NCBI GenBank assembly: GCA_963971305.1
Contig: OZ020308.1
Location: 25,449,275 to 25,513,274, forward strand
Direction: 5' to 3'
Length of the DNA stretch: 64,000 bases
Source of the DNA: Arcuatula senhousia
Taxonomy: Eukaryota > Mollusca > Bivalvia > Mytilida > Mytilidae
Below, piece by piece: positions 1 through 13,100 of the stretch (the first letter of the stretch is position 1; the number at the start of each line of letters is the position of its first letter). The notes under the pieces were generated by a model that worked only from the letters and a program-made list of their open reading frames with translations, did not search any database and had not been told where the DNA came from. The translations under genes and the position numbers were made by a program.

Positions 1-535
1 TTTTTTGTAAGACTTTTGTGGACGATGAATTGCTTGAAAAGTATAATAGCTAGGCATCTGATATTTAGTATACAGACAGTTTAGGTTATGGTCCATGCAA
101 CTGTCACCATGCTGTGTGACCCTGACCCCATTTTCACGCTCCAGTGACTCTGTGAACTTAGGTGTTTTTCAGGCCAAAAAACTTTTTTGTAAGACTTTTA
201 TGGAAGATGAATTGCTTGAAAAGTATAATAGCTAGGCATCTGATATTGGGTAAACAGACAGTTGCAGTTAAGGACAACGCAACTGTCACCATGCCATGTG
301 ACCATGACCCCATTTTTATGCTCCAGTGACTCTGTGAACTTAGGTCTTTTTTCAGACAGAAAACTTTTTGTAATACTTGTGTGGATAATGGATTGCTTGA
401 ATAGTATAATAACTAGGCATCTGTTATTAGGTATACTGACACTTTTTGTGTTTATATCAAGAAATGAAAGCTTAGGTAGTTGATTTTAGTGATGGTGCCG
501 GCAGGCGAGACATACTTTTAGTGGCCACACTTGTT
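1..535 (+). mobile_element. Family A element, 3' part (three ~180-bp core units)
   Basis: Three tandem units of about 180 bp (GACGATGAATTGCTTGAAAA, TAGCTAGGCATCTGATATT, CACGCTCCAGTGACTCTG) followed by the family end GGTGCCGGCAGGCGAGACAT and CACACTTGTT. The 5' end is cut by the window edge. Same family at 19459-22670 and 30809-32698. Confidence 0.85.
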
Positions 536-1001
536 GAAATTCAGCTTTTAAAGTCTTTCATTGAAATTGAGGAACTGTATTCACTTTGACATACTTTTCT
601 TATACATGTAATATTAAACTTGTCCAGCAAACCATTCAGCTTCAGGTAGGGGTCTCATATGGTTTATAGATGCATTTTCAGTCAGGTCTGTTGCTTACCT
701 ACTTCCTTTTTAACAAGCCTTAGAATTTTTGCCACTTGGTGGGACCCCATGAATTTTGTTCTGTTAAGCTTTAGAATATTTTAAAGAATAAAAAAATGGG
801 ACTTGAAGACATGTTTTGGCTAAGACAGGATTTCAGTTTTTTCAGAAGTGTTTGTAGATTAGGTTTCACAGTATAAAGTTTTCACATATTTTTTTCCAGA
901 TGCACAGTTAACAAACAGAATATGTTCAACAACACTGTTGATATTTAAAGTTTATAATTATTGATAGTATTTAGTTAACTTTCAATTCGATTTTATTCTA
1001 G

Positions 1002-1117
1002 ACATACATAGGACCAGTTTTGGTATCAGTTAACCCTTATCATCAGCTTGATATTTACAATGAAGAATTCATACACACTTACAGAAATGTCAACTTCTAT
1101 GAACTGCCACCCCACAT
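1002..1117 (+). CDS. MYO1C: Myosin-Ic exon a (motor N-terminal part, TYIG to PPH)
   Basis: Acceptor TTATTCTAG, donor GTAAGT, ends in phase 2. It encodes the conserved [13 protein letters not shown] stretch of the myosin motor that precedes the P-loop, followed by FYELPPH. The exon before it is outside the window; nothing between 536 and 1001 fits the missing N-terminus. Confidence 0.9.
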
Positions 1118-4100
1118 GTAAGTCATACCTAAGCTATATTTGATTTATTATGTCCCCTTCAATGTGTTGCAAAGTCACTTTGACACTGTGTCGTCCAGCG
1201 TCTTGCATCCTGCGGCATCACAGAAATTTCTGTCACAGTTTTCTGGGCATCTACATGTCACAGCCTCTTGATATTTGGTATATACATGTAGATTCCTCCT
1301 ATAGTACTTTATAGTGTGAAGTGATTTTATGCCCATAACTCATCTACTTCCTGTTCACTGAATATTTTAAGATGCAGGCAATATGTGTCTTCTTTGGAAG
1401 ACTGCCATTTAGTCTTAAATGCTGCTCTTAAAAATTGATTTAGAACAGGGTTAACTATATTTTACAATTCAAAATGGTATTATACAAAAACAAACAGTAC
1501 TATACAAAAAAACAAACAGTACTATACAAAAAAAACAAACGGTACTATACAAAAAAAACAAACAATTTTTTTTATTGCTAATCACAGCGCCCAAAAAGAG
1601 CAGAGTAATCACAGAAAATTACGATATACAGTACATTATGCTTGATTATAATGATTGGTTGGATATATTACCCCCCCTTTTAAAAGACTAAGCCAACATA
1701 GGCACAAGACTCAATCCAATAATATACTTACTTTGGGGTTGGCTCTCCACATGTAACCATGACATGTGATTTTGACCTCATTTACATGCTTGGAACCACA
1801 AAAAATTTCATTGCATACATATGCTTCAAATGTATGACTTTTGGTATGAATTAACCTGAACACTAAATAACATCTGCAGTATCCAGAACATTTAACATTG
1901 GCCACAAATAATCAGTTTGGGAACTTTGAAATTTGACCTATGATAATAGCAATGTGTATATTCTTCCATAAATTGGCTGTTTTTAGTTGAGTTGACCAGT
2001 GTGAGATCCAGTCATGTGAGTATCTCAACTTTACGAATTCTCTAGTCAGCTGACTAGTTTACAAGGACATCACAAATAAAGCATTTCAATGGGCAACCCG
2101 TTTTCGATATGAAAATCTGACTGGTCTTTCACTTTCGATAGAAAGTTGATTTAGTCTTTTGGCTTTTTCTGCTGCACTTCAATCCCAAAAAGACTGAAAA
2201 ATTATATCACTGTTGAAATTTCAGTTGGTCTTTTCCAGGAACTGATTTAAATTAGTGATCTATAGTTCTTATCTTAAAAATAAATGGTCAATGTGCTCCT
2301 TGATTGAGCAGTGTTGGCAGGGGAGATGTAAATTTATGTCCACACCTATTTTTTACAGTTATGCTATTGCTGATGCAGCGTTCAGAGCCATGAGAGCAGA
2401 AAATCGTGATGTATGTGTATTGATCTCTGGAGAGTCTGGTGCAGGCAAGACAGAGGCCTCCAAGAAGATCCTCCATTACATAGCTGCTAGTAGCGTCCAT
2501 ACAAAAGATCTAGAAAGGGTTAAAGATCGATTACTACAGTCAAATCCACTTCTAGAGGTTTGTATTAGATCCACAGAAAACATCAAAAGGACATGCATAT
2601 TAGAATCAAAATATTTCATGGCTGGCCATGGATTGTAGCTGATTTTAACATGAATGTCCATTAATTGTAAATTTTGCCCCTCTCTCTTCCACCCTGCGCT
2701 CTGGGAAAATATTAACAAAAACAATGGCAGCCCATGTCTAAATCTCCAAAATCTATTGGCAGCTTAATTCAAGAGGTAAAAAATATAGCTGTATGCAACT
2801 TCAAGTGTGTTATCAGGGATTTTCATTTAGGCTAAGGTACACTGTTTTAGATTTTTATGTGTCTGTTTGTTAAATTAAAATTATCAACACTAATGACCAT
2901 TTTCCATTTTGTCAGATTATAAACATTCTGTTTATAGTTTTATAATCACTTATTTTACAGGCTTTTGGTAATGCCAAAACAAACAGGAACGATAACTCCA
3001 GCAGGTTTGGAAAGTACATGGACATTCAGTTTGACTTCAAGGTATCTAAAGTTATCTGAGGTTAAGTATTCTATTCATTTCATGCATATTATTTCACAGG
3101 TATTTAATTTCTTGAAGAATGCCTGACCAGGAAATCTTTTTAAAAAGTATATCTTGCTAAAATAAGTATGTAAGCAGTAATCGTAATGATAATGTCCAGA
3201 ACTTTTTATTGCTTGACAGGTTTGCAGGATTTATATGTATTAACTCACAATAATATTTCATATTTTTCTCATCAATCTAAATTAAATTTTCTTGTTTTAA
3301 AAAGATATGACACAAAAGCTTAAAATTTCTTCTTTCTCTTTTATAGGGTTGTCCAGTTGGAGGGCACATATTGAATTACCTCTTAGAAAAGTCTCGAGTG
3401 GTCCATCACTCTGACGGGGAGAGGAACTTCCATATCTTCTACCAGCTTGTACGAGGAGCCACACCCATGATATTGAACAGGCTCAAATTACAGAAAGATC
3501 CAAACCTCTATCATTACCTGAAGCAGGTAGGTGATAAAAAAATATAACCCCCAAAATTTTCAAAGTTTATCTATGTGGTTAATATTTTTAAAAAATTACC
3601 ACATGTTTATCAAAAATTGCTTAACCTAATGCATATTCATACAAAAATTCTGAAGTGTTTTTTGACCTTACGTTTTTGTTGTTTTTAAGTAGATTATATT
3701 TGATGAAGTGAAGTCTAGATAGATGATAATGAGATGTGGAATAAGTGTATGGGACAAAACCTACATAAACAAGTGGCAATTTTAAAAAATCCACATTATT
3801 TCAAAACCTGTGAAGCAGGCGGATAACTGATCATTGACAGATAATTTTTTGAAACACTTTTCTTAGCAACTATTTACAGCATCAGCAAAGAGTCCCATAT
3901 TGTGAGATTTGATTTCTGTTTCTTACCTACATCCTGTTATACATAATCTGGCCATTTTTATGCCCCATCTACAAAAGTAGAGGTGCATAAAGTGTTTGGG
4001 TCTGTTCGTCCATCCTTCCGTTCCTCGATCTGTCCGTTTGTCCGTCCCAAATCCCCATATTTCCAAATTCCCACTTACTGACAAATGCCACATCAATCAT

Positions 4101-7100
4101 ATTGGTATGGTTGGTGCACCTAGTGATGTTATGCACAAAGAATGCTTTGGATGCTGGATTTGACCTATTTTTTCCGCATGAATGACCACTTACAGAAGAA
4201 TGGTTAAAGTCTATTCCCAATTACTGACAAGTGCCACGTCAACCATATTGGTATGGTAGGTGCACCTAGTGATGCTAAGCACAATGCATGCTTCGGATCC
4301 TGAACGTGCCCTATATTTTCCGCATGGATGACCACTTACAGAGATGTAAGTATATGTTTATAAAGTATCATGAAACTTTATAAATCATTTAATCAACATA
4401 AACGATACTTTTTGAACAACTTCATGGTTTAGTGATTGTGGAAAAAAAATTCATGTTGCGAGATGAGGCATTATGTCTTTTGGACATATTCTTGTTTTAC
4501 TTTGACAGATTTTTTTTTCCTATTTCAGGGAAATAGCATTGATGTGGATTCTTTAAATGACAGTAAAGATTTCAATGATATGAAGAATGCCATGGAGGTC
4601 TGTGACTTTTCCAGACAAGACCAAGAGGTTTGTTGGCTGTAAAAGGGGTTGTTACTGTGTATATCATGGTTTAGATTGCTTGGCTTTTATGTCAAAATGT
4701 GTTTTTGAGGTTTCATTTTCATGAAAATATTTTAATTGGCAGTTTAAACTAACTATGTTCACAATGTGTGAAGTTTGCAAATAATTAACCCCTTGCAAAA
4801 ACCTTACGTTTTCCAGCAAGCAACTTGGAGATCTTAAAATATCCTCTGTTTTATTTTTATCTGACAGAGAAAAACATCCTGACTTTTCACAAACATAAAA
4901 AAAAAAAATTTATATGCTCCATAGGAAAACATTAACCCATAGAAAATTTGCTGGTCTGCTTTTCAATTGTCCTGAAAATTAGCTAAAATTACATGAAGTT
5001 CAGAAAGATTTATCTCGATAAATTATGTACTAACTCAAAATATTATCTTTTGACTGTGTCATATATTTTCAGGCTGTTTTCAGTATAGTAGCATCTGTCC
5101 TTCACCTTGGAAATCTACAGTTTGAGGAGAAAGGAGATGGACCTGCTATTGTCACAGATAAGGGACCAGTAGAAACTCTATCCCAGGTTTGTAATGTTAC
5201 ATAGAGAACAGGCATGCCACCGCATGACCTTAAAAAATGCTTAAGTCTTGAGAATATTTATGATTGATTCACTTATTGTGTTGTATAACATTCTCAGACT
5301 TACATAGTTAACGTGACGGTACCCAAATTGCAACAACTTTGACAGTTTTTGTCTTGTATCTTTATCTGGACACGATTGCTTAAAATTTTGGTCGGCTGTG
5401 ATTTAAGAATAAAGTTTATTGTATTTATCCATACAGAAAGAATTTTAATATTTGATACAAAAATGTCATAAAACAGATTGAAAGACACCTGGGAATGACC
5501 CTAATATTTCGCATCAGGGGTACCCAAATTGCACATGGGGTAAAAATTTTACTCCTTTAGATTTCTCTTAAAAATCTTACTTCATTATTGAAAGTAATTA
5601 CTTTAATTTATTTTTATTAAAAAATCCACTCAAGAAAAGGTATTTCAAAAATTTTTAAAGGCATTTTGATTCCAGGTCGGATTTTTTTAGACGAGTGCAC
5701 AGTATTTCTCTAAAAAGGCTGTTTAATTGTGTATTTTCTTGTTTGCAGCTAAAACAATGGTATAGAAATGCAAAGTTTGTTGTTAATGTAACATTTACAT
5801 CTTTTAAATACATGTATTTAAAAACACTAAATACAATGTACGAACACAACTGACCTGAAAACATAGTTTATTTGAAGTATAAATTTAGGCCTCCATTACA
5901 TCAACTAGTGTGGACGTGATAGAAAGCACTTTTATTTTAGCTCCGGGTTGAGATGTTGGAATATTCACATGAATTTTGCTGTCTTAATAATTTGGCAACA
6001 AATGATATTTAGCAAATTAAAAATATACAATGATTGTCAGTTTTTTTCAACATCAATCAGAAGTCTGGTCTGTCGCACGGCAATTTTCAATGTGGAGCCA
6101 TATTGGATAAGGTATGCCACTATTAATACAATTGTATTTTTCTATCAGAAATGACTTTCTAATTCATATTTTCGTTGAATTCTTAAGAAAAATAATCAAA
6201 TATTAATAATATAATATAAAAACTAGTCTAACTAAACAATTCATTATTTTGGAACAATTTATGTAGAGTGTTGCAATATTGATAGCGTTACGTTATGCCC
6301 CATCTATGAAAGTAATGTGTAAATAGTGTTGGGGTCCATTTGTCCTTCCATCAGTTCGATCATCCGTCTATCCTTCGTTCCATCCCAAATGTTTCAAGAA
6401 TGGCATTATGTCCTTTAGACATTTTCTTTAAAAAATGCAAAAAAATGTATATATAATATTTGTCCCTCAATCATTACTGATTTTAGGGGCTTGCCAAAAA
6501 AACTGTAATCCATAATCCACATAAGAATTTAGGATAATGAGATGTGGAATAAGTTTATATGCCGCAACCTACATAAAATAGCAACAGTTTTAATAGCTAC
6601 AAAGGAAAATAGCTAGCAGCCTTCATTGTGACCCGTGACTGCTGCTTACAATTGAATTCAAAGTTTGATCATGATTTATGAACCAACACAAAAAGTATTT
6701 ATAAAAGCAAACATCATGTTTACATTATAGAAAATAAAGAGATGTGGAATAAGTGTACGCGACACAGCCCACAATTACATTAACCAATATTTGAACTTTT
6801 AGACATGATCTTTTATAAGATTATTATACCCCCACTCGTAAGAGAGGGGGCTATTATTGCAATCACCTTGTCCGTCCATCCGGTTCAATTTCTCTGCTTC
6901 TACTGGATGGATTGGTTTCAAATTTGGTACACAGCTTCAGCATGATGAGTTATACCGTGCCTCCCTTTTCCAGGTCAGTCCATCATCTACTTCCTGTTTT
7001 TTTAGCCGACTTAGACTTTTAAGGGTAAAAAATTTAAAAAGTGAAATTTTTCGTAACAGTTTTCTCGGCTTCTACTGGATGGATTGGTTTCAAATTTGGT

Positions 7101-10100
7101 ACACAGCTTCAGCCTGATTAGTTATACTGTGCCTCCCCTTTCCAGGTCAGTCCATCATCTACTTCCTACAATTTTTCGTAACAGATTTCTCAGCTTCTAG
7201 AGAAGGGATTGATTTCAAATTTGGTATACAGCTTTAGCATGATGAGTCGTACCGTGCCTCCTCTTTCCAGGTCAGTCGGTCATCTGAATGGCCGAGTGGG
7301 GGTATGCTTAGCACAACTTAGTGCAACCCCTTGTTATAAAATTGGTGTATGTCAAACTACCTACCTACCCATCCTCTTCGTGCCTGGTGGCACATAAGAC
7401 TGAAACCAGTTGTCTCCATTTGGGTTGGTCTGTTGCAATTTTCTCTAGCTCTTTCCAGGTTTTTCCCATCTTTCTGACCTCACTGTCGATGTGCTGCTGC
7501 CATGTTTCTCTTGGGCATCCTCTGTTTCTCTTTCCCTCTGCTGGTGTCCATTTCAGTGCTGTTTTTGTGATGGAGTTTGGGTCTTTTTAAATTTAAATTA
7601 AAATTTTTCTTAGGCAACTAGAATGAAAACCTTTCAATTTTTGGCTATATTTTTGTGTTAACCTCCAGCATTCTGAACCATATAATAGAGTAGAAAAGAT
7701 GTTGCTTTGTTATAACCTTACTTTGGTTTTCGTCCTGATATTGCTTGATCTCCAAATTGTCAAAATAGCTTAGTTTTAAGATGATCTTAAATTATCATCT
7801 TGTGAGTTTTCATCATAGCAGAATAATATCCTCTGTTGTATTTAGTTTGTATGAATTTATTTGAAATAAAGGAAGAATGTTTTTCTTTAGCTTTTAGGCT
7901 GTCCAGAAGATATACTGAATTCAGCCCTACACAACAAGACTATTGAAGCAAATGGAGAAAAGGTAAAAAGAAAAAAGTTTCCTGGACCTTAAAAGTAAAA
8001 GTATATTATTATGTAAATAAAGATAAAGTTGCTGTAACCTATACTCTAAGAATTGAAAAACAGTTATCACTAAATAATATCTGTAAAGCTTTACAAAAAT
8101 TCAAATTTATGATGTCTTATACCACCTTAAGCATGCATATCTTGAGGTTTAAGTCTTTAAAAAAATCTATATGGTGGAGAAAACACAAAAACCACCAGAC
8201 AAAGGTAAACAAATAATCAATATGGTAATTTTAAGACAAATCTGTCAATTTTAAATGTGTATTCTCACTTTTCTTTCACTCTATTTTGGTCTGAATGACA
8301 CTCAAGAAATTGAGGAGGAAAAAAACGTAATTTTGGTAGACAATATGCCTTTAAAGGGTGCAAGCTGTTACAAAGCTTTATTTTCTCAAATATTTTCTAT
8401 ATTCTTGTTTTATATAGTACAATTAAGTTTTATGTCTATGACCATATGGGAAAATGAAGAAAATGATTTAGCTTAAGACAAAATGTACAAGTTTAAAGAC
8501 TTTCACAAAAAACAGTGAGTTATCTCCACCTGATTAAAAAAAGAGTTGTCTCCACCTCAATTAAGAAAAATTAATGACCCCCACAAAAACCCAGAGGGTT
8601 ATCTCTACATGAATTAAAATAATAAGGTCTTAAAAATTATGTTATCTCCACCTGAATTAAAATAAAAAAACATATTGTCAAGAAGTAGTGAATTTTCTAC
8701 ATCTGAATTTAAAAAAAAGTATTGAAAAAAAAAACAACCTCAGTTATCTCAACCTGAATTGTAAAAAGTGACAAAAAACTCCAGTGAGCTATCTCCACCT
8801 GACATTTAGAAATATTTTAACCAAATGAACAAGAAAACAATGAGTTATAGAATAGAAATTTAAAAAAAATGACATTTTTCCATGTTAAAAAAATGCAATT
8901 TATTAATTTTGATTTCTAAATTGCATTACTTATTATCATTAAATTTTAAAAACAATAATTAACAGTAAATAAAAAGACATGAATCACTGTATAACATTTA
9001 TATATTGAAATTTTGTCGTGGATAAGCCCTAATTTCTGTTCTTCATTTTATAAATCAAAATAAGATTTTCTGTCTTTAGAAAGTTCTCCCACATCAACAC
9101 AATAGAGAATTTCACTTTATCATCATGTATAATATGTGTGTTTGTCTTTCCATTAATCTTTTCTAACTTATGTTTTACAGATAAATTTGTAAATATTTCT
9201 TTCAGATGAAGTCATCTCTGAACAAAGAACAGGCCATGTATGCCAGAGATGCCCTTGCTAAAGGAATCTATGACAGACTGTTTACATGGATTGTAAAGAA
9301 AATAAATGAATCCCTTAGTAGAAGGGTTAGTATTATATTGAACAATTCAGTGAAGGATCAAGGAATTTTCATAAGGTTTGAGGAAGGGAGGGGGGGTTTA
9401 CTAAGGCCAAATAGGTTTATTTTCCAGGCCAATATTTCAGAAAAACTACACACACAAAAAAGAGAGGAGATCCACCTATGCACTTCATGTTTACATGGAA
9501 TTATTATGTATTCTTATGTTCATGAAATGTAAGAAAAGAAAATTTTATCATAACTTAGGCCACGCCGAATTAATTACTTGTTCGTCGGACCGCCCGCATG
9601 TGAAATTGTTTCCTTAAGAAAAAAATATATATTTCTTCCGCCCGCATTTACCGGAAACCCGCCCGCGTTCGGAGCCGGAAGTTGTGTTCAAAATTTTTTT
9701 TTATCTCCTCGTTTGAAAAATATTCGTCTTTTGCAAAGGTAAACAACCAAAAAATTGCCGATTTTCTTATAATCTTGGCTCTGTTTTGTCTTATCGCTTG
9801 TTAGTTAAGTTTAGTGCTCCAATATTGGAGATACATTCAGGAAAAGACGTTAAACTTAAACGGTTGAAACTACGTTTCATTCCCCTCAAACAAAACACTC
9901 TCACTGATGAAATGAAATCTGTTGCCACCAAGTAAAAATATTGTTACAAAATACGGCAATTGCATGTTAAATGGAAGACTCTTACATTGATCTATTTAAA
10001 TATATTCATGAACGATGTATATACGACCCCTTTAATTGATAGATTCAAGTTCCTGTGGTTTTCCTCGGATGACCTCATGTTATACATGTAAAAACAACAT

Positions 10101-13100
10101 GGTTCAAATTGAAAACATTAAGGAAAATCCCTAACTTATGTGTAAGGACAATGATTTGATATTAATGACAACATCTATGAACATCCAATTCACCATTGAC
10201 CAAGGATTGTTTTGTAATATTTTTTTAATAAATATTTACAAATTCCATATTGTTATTGTTGTTTCATATCCAGAAATTTGATGCATTTTTTTAATTTGCA
10301 TATTTTAATATCAGGAACGGTTCCGGTCCAGAATTTTTTATAGAGGAACAATAGCAACTTATGAAATTTTCAAAAAATTATCGATAAATATGTGTTACAG
10401 ACACGATTCGCATGTTAAATTTCAATCAACACACAAGTTTCAATAATTTGAGACCCCTCCTAACAATGTCGGCTAAAATTTCAAGGTTCCCTGTGCATTT
10501 AAAATTTCGAAGCGTAGCACTCTTCACAAAGCAGTATAAAGTCTTTGGAAAAATGGCTGATATTGTAGAAAGTCCAACATTTATCTTGAAATAGTTCAAG
10601 CTGACTCGCATGTAAACAAGGTTCGCATATTGATTTCTAGAGATCAACTAAGGTTAAACAAGACACAATAAGGCATACAAACCTTATCTTTAAACTGTAG
10701 GTTCCTCGGGCGTACAAAGATTGCCTTATTCCTCACCTTGAGTTCAAAAGACTCTGAGAATTTTAATCAAATTTGTTAAAAATAAGTTTGTTTTTAACCG
10801 CCAGGAAACTTTAGGAAGTTCATAAAAGGTTCTAATTTACATCTGTGACGGATGAGAACCGAATATTTTCCGTATTTTTAATACATGCTGTAAGAACAAG
10901 GCAATGCAAAGGCTAGGGGGATTTGAAATGTCACGTGACATATATTTCATTTGCATACATGAATATTAATTAGGCAAAGTACTGTTCATTTCTGGATATG
11001 TTATGTTTTTTTTTTTGTGAATAAAGATAGGAAGTTGTTTTTCTTTTTAATATTTCATCTTAAAATTATGCCTTGCTAGCAAGATTTTGGGACATATAGT
11101 CATACTTGTTTGGTGTAATTGACTGTCTCTTGGTCTGCTTGTGGCTATTGATAGAAAGCCAAGACAACAACTCTTCAGAGAGAAAAAAACAACTAAAGAC
11201 ATACATGTTTTTTTTTTGTGAATAAAGATAGGAAGTTGTTTTTCTTTTTAATATTTCATCTTAAAATTATGCCTTGCTAGCAAGATTTTGGGACATATAG
11301 TCATACTTGTTTGGTGTAATTGACTGTCTCTTGGTCTGCTTGTGGCTATTGATAGAAAGCCAAGACAACAACTCTTCAGAGAGAAAAAAACAACTAAAGA
11401 CAATTATTTCCTGCTTAAACAATATATTAATCAATTGGAAAAGCCATAAACCACTGAGAACAAGCATTTGTTATACTCTAAATAGAATTTTTTTAATATT
11501 TCACATATTTTCTTCAAAAATAAAAATAATCGCTCGCTCGCCTCACTTTTACATTAAAAACCAGAAAAAAAACTTTTTAAAAATTTAAAAACAAGTCGCT
11601 CGCCTAAAAAAAAATCAGTCGCTCCTAAAAATCAGATTTTCAGAAAAAAAATTAATAAAAATAATTTTGCTCGCTCGCTCCTTTTTTAAAAAGTCAAAAT
11701 CCAAAGAACAAGAAATTAATTCTGTGTGGCCTTATAACAAAGCATGCAGAGAGTTGTCCACCATCCATCCTACCACAACATATACTATTGTAATAGATTT
11801 CTCTGAAACTACTTATCTCAACAATTAGAAATTGAAACTGTGAGAAAAATTGAGAGAGAATTGTCTTGGCTATCAAAATAAATTAAGATTTTTTTTCACA
11901 GAGGCTGCTCAAATGTAACCTTATGGGTCTTCTAGATATTTATGGATTTGAGATATTTGGTGTTAACAGGTAAGTTAAAAATTATTTTTAGGCCGTATAA
12001 AAAAATATGTGTGCATCTGGTTTCCCTATCGGCTCTTTTTATTTTGTGACTACCCTTAACTTTTTATTGCCATTTTTGCTTAAGTACTGTTAAACTTAAA
12101 ATCTGCTCCCCATTAACTCTAGATAAAAAAAATTGAAAAAAAATGAAAAATAATGCATTCCTTCCGACCTGATTTTTTTCAAGCATGAAACCAGAATCAC
12201 ACATACTTTTTTAGCTCACCTGACCCGAAGGGTCATGTGAGCTATTGCCATCACTTGGCGTCCGTCGTCCGTCCGTCCGTCGTCCGTTAACTTTTTCAAT
12301 CGTTAACTCCTCTGACACCATAAGTCCAATTGCAGCCAAACTTGGTACAGTTGTTAATTGGCATGGGTGCTTCAAAACTATCGTTTGGATTTTTGATTCA
12401 TAAAAAAACATGGCCGCTGTAGCTAAAAATAGAACATAGGGGTAAATTGCAGTTTTTTGCAAATAACTCAAAAACGGTTACAGATATCAAAATTCTGGCA
12501 TAGGGTAAAAGTGATCAGCACCTCAAGATCTACCTGCCCTGAAATTTTTAAGAAGATCCAACAACTGATGTAGGAGTTATTGCCCTTTTTCTGGAATTTT
12601 TCAAAATTTTTCACCTATTTAGCCCTATATCTTAAAAACTATACATTTAAAATGCATATGATTAAGCACATCAAGATCTACATTTCATGTAATTAGGTCA
12701 AAGCTGTAGGATCATGTCTTTTAGGAGTTATGGCCCTTAAAGCGTCAAAATTTACCGTTTTTCATTAGTTTTCTCCTAAATTTCAAAGATTAACTTGTCT
12801 GACACCATAAGACCAACTGCATCTAAACTTTGCACACATATTCAAGAGCATATCTGCTACAATTCTATCGTTTGGATTTTTGATTCGTCTAAAAATAAGG
12901 CTGCCATGGCTAAAAATAGAACATAGGGGTAAATTGCAGTTTTTTGCTAATAACTCAAAAATGGTTACAGATATCAAAATTATGACAAGGGAAAAGTAAT
13001 CAGCACCTCAAGATCTACCTGCCCTGAAATTTTCAAGAAGATCCAACAATTGATGTAGGAGTTATTGCCCTTTTCCTGGATTTTTTCCAATTTTTTTCAA

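Noticed and set aside
536..1001. Possible upstream myosin exon
   Set aside because: No acceptor-donor pair with a frame fitting the expected N-terminal motor sequence was found.
2288..2724. Antisense frames over the P-loop exon
   Set aside because: Shadows of the myosin coding strand.
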